Source: Candidatus Zixiibacteriota bacterium (GTDB lineage: Bacteria; Zixibacteria; MSB-5A5; GN15; FEB-12). From it: a stretch of DNA of 7,207 bases. This document shows, in pieces, positions 5,422 through 7,207 of this stretch. Each line of letters starts with the position of its first letter. Position 1 is the stretch's first letter. The notes under the pieces are model-generated. The model was not told the origin of the DNA and searched no databases. It saw nothing but the letters and a program-made list of their open reading frames with translations. Both the position numbers and the translations under genes were made by a program. The stretch spans positions 1 through 7,207 of the forward strand of contig JAUVAR010000129.1 in NCBI GenBank assembly GCA_030591625.1, given 5' to 3'.

Positions 5422-5522
5422 GGTCTTGATTTCGCTTCAGCGGGATTGTGACCTGACACGTAAACCTCCCAGAGTCAACAGCGGCAGGTCACACGAAGTC
5501 GCTAAAGCGACTTCGCAAGACC
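5422..5522 (+). repeat. 101-bp nested inverted-repeat element able to fold into a gapless four-way junction
   Basis: Four helices use all junction nucleotides. P1: GGTCTTG (5422-5428) with CAAGACC (5516-5522), 7 bp. P2: 5429-5435 with 5440-5446, 7 bp including two U-G wobbles, loop TTCA. P3: TGTGACCTG (5447-5455) with CAGGTCACA (5485-5493), 9 bp, closing a 29-nt loop. P4: CGAAGTCGC (5494-5502) with GCGACTTCG (5507-5515), 9 bp, loop TAAA. No unpaired base separates the helices. Seen differently, it is two head-to-head copies of a unit GGTCTTG-[small palindrome]-TGTGACCTG. The wobbles in P2 are pairs on plus-strand RNA but A-C mismatches on minus-strand RNA, which favours plus, opposite to the genes. 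It lies 55 bp after the panC stop. It may be a structured RNA, a dispersed palindromic repeat or a MITE-like remnant; I see no flanking target duplication and no second copy in the window. The structure is seen, the function is unknown. Confidence 0.75.
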
Positions 5523-5577
5523 AGCCGCAACCATTCAACGTGACTAATCAACAAGCAGATCTGATGTGCGAGAATTA

Positions 5578-6465
5578 TCAAGCAAGCTTCATATTATCGA
5601 TCAAACGTACTTTGTGGATTTTGACAGCGAGCGAACAAATGACGTTCGATTTGATCTTGTTTACCGGCTCCAAAGTTGAAAAATCGGTAAAGGCAATATA
5701 TTCGATCTTTGCTTTGGGACAGGTTGCCATGATTACCGCAGTCATTTCCTTTTCGATTCGCGCAGTTGATTTCTCTCCCGCTTTAATCATCTCTTTGGCG
5801 GTGCGAAGAGCATAGAAAAGCGCAACAGCTTCCCATCTTTGAGATTCCGAGAAATATTTATTGCGGGATGACATCGCCAGGCCGTCAGATTCACGCATAG
5901 TAGGAGCTATATCTATTTTGATCGGAAACCCCAGATCACGAGTCATCTGTTTGATCACGGCTGCTTGCTGATAGTCTTTCATGCCAAAGACCGCAATGTC
6001 AGGACGGGTAATATTAAACAGCTTGGCGACAATTGTTGTTACCCCACGAAAATGATTCGGACGGGACTTTCCTTCGAGAGTTTTGGTTATCTCCATAGTG
6101 TTGACATACGTTTGGAAATCTTTGGGGTAAATATCTTCTGCTTTGGGAATAAAAACAATATCACTACCAGCCGATGCGATTTTAGCGATGTCACCTTTTT
6201 CGTCACGCGGATATTTATCCAAATCTTCATTTGGTCCAAACTGAGCAGGATTGACAAATATCGTTGTGATGACAATGTCAGACTTTTTCGATGCGCGACG
6301 AATTAACGAAAGATGCCCTTCATGCAGAAATCCCATCGTTGGAACAAGGCCTATCTTTTTGCCGCGCGCGATGATCTCACGACTAAGTTTTTGCATCCCG
6401 CCGATTGAACGAATGATTTTGATTTTTTGCTTTTTCTTATTTCGCGCTGTCATACTTAATACCAT
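5578..6465 (-). CDS. panC: Pantothenate synthetase (pantoate--beta-alanine ligase)
   Basis: Joins pantoate and beta-alanine with ATP through a pantoyl-adenylate, the last step of vitamin B5 synthesis, in the cytosol. Signatures in the 295-residue product: PTMGFLHEGHLSLI (42-55) with the HxGH nucleotide-binding motif at 48-51, FVNPAQFGPNEDLDKYPRD (70-88), NHFRGVTTIVAKLFNI (137-152), FGMKDYQQ (160-167) and the KMSKS-like MRESDGLAMSSRN (190-202). Length is normal for the family (about 280-300). The first 14 residues are a lysine-rich extension before the conserved KIIRSI. The start may be ATG 6465 or ATG 6453 (MTARN); neither has a strong Shine-Dalgarno, and both lie inside the end of the SRPBCC gene, which suggests translational coupling. 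Its product consumes the beta-alanine made by the nearby PanD. Confidence 0.97.
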   Translation of the reverse strand: MVLSMTARNKKKQKIKIIRSIGGMQKLSREIIARGKKIGLVPTMGFLHEGHLSLIRRASKKSDIVITTIFVNPAQFGPNEDLDKYPRDEKGDIAKIASAGSDIVFIPKAEDIYPKDFQTYVNTMEITKTLEGKSRPNHFRGVTTIVAKLFNITRPDIAVFGMKDYQQAAVIKQMTRDLGFPIKIDIAPTMRESDGLAMSSRNKYFSESQRWEAVALFYALRTAKEMIKAGEKSTARIEKEMTAVIMATCPKAKIEYIAFTDFSTLEPVNKIKSNVICSLAVKIHKVRLIDNMKLA

Positions 6466-6886
6466 GTTCTAAATAGAATTTCAAAAGTGTAATCGCCTCA
6501 CCCCACCCAGATGCACACTCAACAATCATAGCGCGAGCATGCGGTGTGTCTAAGTAACCAGACTCTTTCAAACGTAATACTGTGCCGTTGTTTTCTGCAG
6601 TAAGATTGATTTCTATCTTAGTAGGGTGACTACTCCCCCACTCAAAGACGAATTTATGAGGACGGTGCATTTCCAAAACAGCACCATCTACTTCTACTGT
6701 GTATTTGTCCGGTCCCCAGTTTTTCCAACGCCAGATAAATTTGCCACCCGGACGGGGATCAATTTCTGAGTTGTGTGTAAAGAATGCGTTCCAGCCATCG
6801 GCCGACGTAATTGTGTCATACACTTTTTCTGGAGTGGCATGAATAAATGTCACTTGACTAATATGTTCGTTGAGTGGTTCGGGCAT
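6437..6886 (-). CDS. SRPBCC/AHSA1-domain protein
   Basis: A 149-residue protein of the START-like SRPBCC superfamily, AHSA1 (activator of Hsp90 ATPase homologue 1-like) branch. These form a helix-grip fold with a hydrophobic cavity; bacterial members are mostly uncharacterised. Supporting pattern: ATPEKVYDTITSADGWNAFF (17-36), DPRPGGKFIWRWKNWG (43-58), the strand region YTVEVDGAVLEMHRPHKFVFEW (62-83), NNGTVLRLKESGY, and the C-terminal helix CASGWGEAITLLKFYLEHG (124-142). It fills a single whole domain. I chose ATG at 6886 rather than the in-frame GTG at 6901, because GAGG lies 9 nt before the ATG and the GTG has no ribosome site. Its 3' end overlaps panC by 29 bp (or 17 bp with the shorter panC), so the two are cotranscribed. 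No known pantothenate role. Confidence 0.9.
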   Translation of the reverse strand: MPEPLNEHISQVTFIHATPEKVYDTITSADGWNAFFTHNSEIDPRPGGKFIWRWKNWGPDKYTVEVDGAVLEMHRPHKFVFEWGSSHPTKIEINLTAENNGTVLRLKESGYLDTPHARAMIVECASGWGEAITLLKFYLEHGIKYDSAK

Positions 6887-6895
6887 TGGATCGGT

Positions 6896-6899
6896 CCTC
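6896..6899 (-). promoter_or_regulatory. Ribosome binding site of the SRPBCC gene
   Basis: GAGG on the minus strand, 9 nt before ATG 6886. It supports that start over GTG 6901, which overlaps it. Confidence 0.5.
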
Positions 6900-6913
6900 A
6901 CAATAAGAGCAAG

Positions 6914-7207
6914 TTATTCTGTTTCATCCGTCCCGGAAACTAAACCTTCATCAATCGGCGGGTTGACATTTTCGTCGGTGAAAAATAACGGTTCTTCATC
7001 ACCGATGCGATATTCATCTTTGATATATTTCAACGCCACATACCCACGTGCCTGAGCCGAGGCGATAATCGCAAGCATATACCCTATAATAGTAGCGAAA
7101 ATCAAAAAGAGCATCACAGCCATCGCATGCGAGGAAGCAGCCTGTGATCCTGTTTGTGCAAACGACGCAATTGAAACTCCAAAATCTACATTCGGACAAA
7201 CATTGAA
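6914..7207 (-). CDS. C-terminal part of an unidentified membrane protein (5' end outside window)
   Basis: The reading frame is open from the right edge to the TGA/TAA-type stop at 6914, giving 97 residues; an internal ATG at 7123 exists, but the frame continues upstream without a stop, so this is probably a partial gene. Visible: FNVCPNVDFGVSIASFAQTG (edge, about 1-20), a Ser/Ala-rich linker QAASSHA, one strong membrane helix AVMLFLIFATIIGYMLAIIA (about 30-49), then a basic/aromatic segment ARGYVALKYIKDEYRIGDEE and an acidic cytoplasmic-looking tail ending in GTDETE. I do not recognise the family. The stop is 27 bp upstream of the SRPBCC ATG, so the two may share a transcript. If ATG 7123 is the true start, it would be a 69-residue single-helix protein. 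Confidence 0.6.
   Translation of the reverse strand, partial: FNVCPNVDFGVSIASFAQTGSQAASSHAMAVMLFLIFATIIGYMLAIIASAQARGYVALKYIKDEYRIGDEEPLFFTDENVNPPIDEGLVSGTDETE

Noticed and set aside
5418..5424. GTTGGGT, matching the integron core-site consensus GTTRRRY
   Set aside because: No partner RYYYAAC lies at the other end of the hairpin in attC geometry, and no integrase or cassette gene is present; a 7-mer degenerate match is expected by chance.
5422..5522. tRNA or tmRNA-like cloverleaf
   Set aside because: The 7-bp closing stem resembles an acceptor stem, but there is no T-loop consensus, no anticodon-arm geometry, no CCA, and the arms are 7-9 bp.
5414..5815. Plus-strand open frame of 133 codons covering the repeat element and the end of panC
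   Set aside because: It runs antisense to panC with no ribosome site, and its first part is the palindromic element; composition is explained by those two features.
5965..6306. Plus-strand open frame of 113 codons inside panC
   Set aside because: Antisense shadow of a gene with unequivocal PanC motifs; its translation has no domain-like pattern.
7014..7199. Cysteine-rich 61-codon open frame on the minus strand at the right edge
   Set aside because: Alternative frame of the partial membrane protein, whose frame stays open to the edge and has a clear membrane helix.

Overview
The window is about 7.2 kb of moderately AT-rich bacterial DNA in which every supportable gene lies on the minus strand; transcription runs from high to low coordinates. 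The genes are housekeeping in character: rho, rsfS, panC and panD, with small secreted, membrane and enzymatic genes between them. I see no rRNA, tRNA, transposase, phage gene or CRISPR array. The organism cannot be fixed from sequence alone. Gram-negative-style signals (a Sec peptide followed by a beta-rich secreted protein, a loose lipobox) and a LytR_C protein next to rsfS fit a little-studied lineage near the FCB group. Zixibacteria or a similar candidate phylum is my guess, not a demonstrated assignment. Rho lacks the long N-terminal insertion typical of many Bacteroidota.

Layout in order of transcription: (1) 7207-6914, the C-terminal end of an unidentified membrane protein, then an AHSA1/SRPBCC protein (6886-6437) that overlaps the start of panC (6465-5578). 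(2) A 261-bp gap (5317-5577) with an intricate inverted-repeat element at 5422-5522 that can fold into a complete four-way junction, then a second hairpin and a candidate promoter. (3) A NUDIX hydrolase resembling NudB (5316-4840), panD (4753-4406) with a good promoter of its own, and a class I methyltransferase (4373-3756). (4) A lone metallo-beta-lactamase-fold protein with a lipoprotein-like leader (3571-2792). (5) A promoter with an overlapping inverted repeat, then a probable operon: secreted beta-rich protein (2591-2109), membrane-anchored LytR_C protein (2038-1511), rsfS (1514-1143) and rho (1090 to the left edge, C-terminus cut off).

Two metabolic or regulatory themes stand out. PanC and PanD together supply beta-alanine and condense it with pantoate, so the middle of the window is a pantothenate/CoA locus; panB is not present here. 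A NudB-like NUDIX enzyme between them may link to folate, because PanB needs methylene-tetrahydrofolate. The left part couples a ribosome-silencing factor and the Rho terminator with two envelope proteins. Three candidate promoters share the same -35 hexamer, TTGACC. The least explained object is the four-way-junction element after panC.
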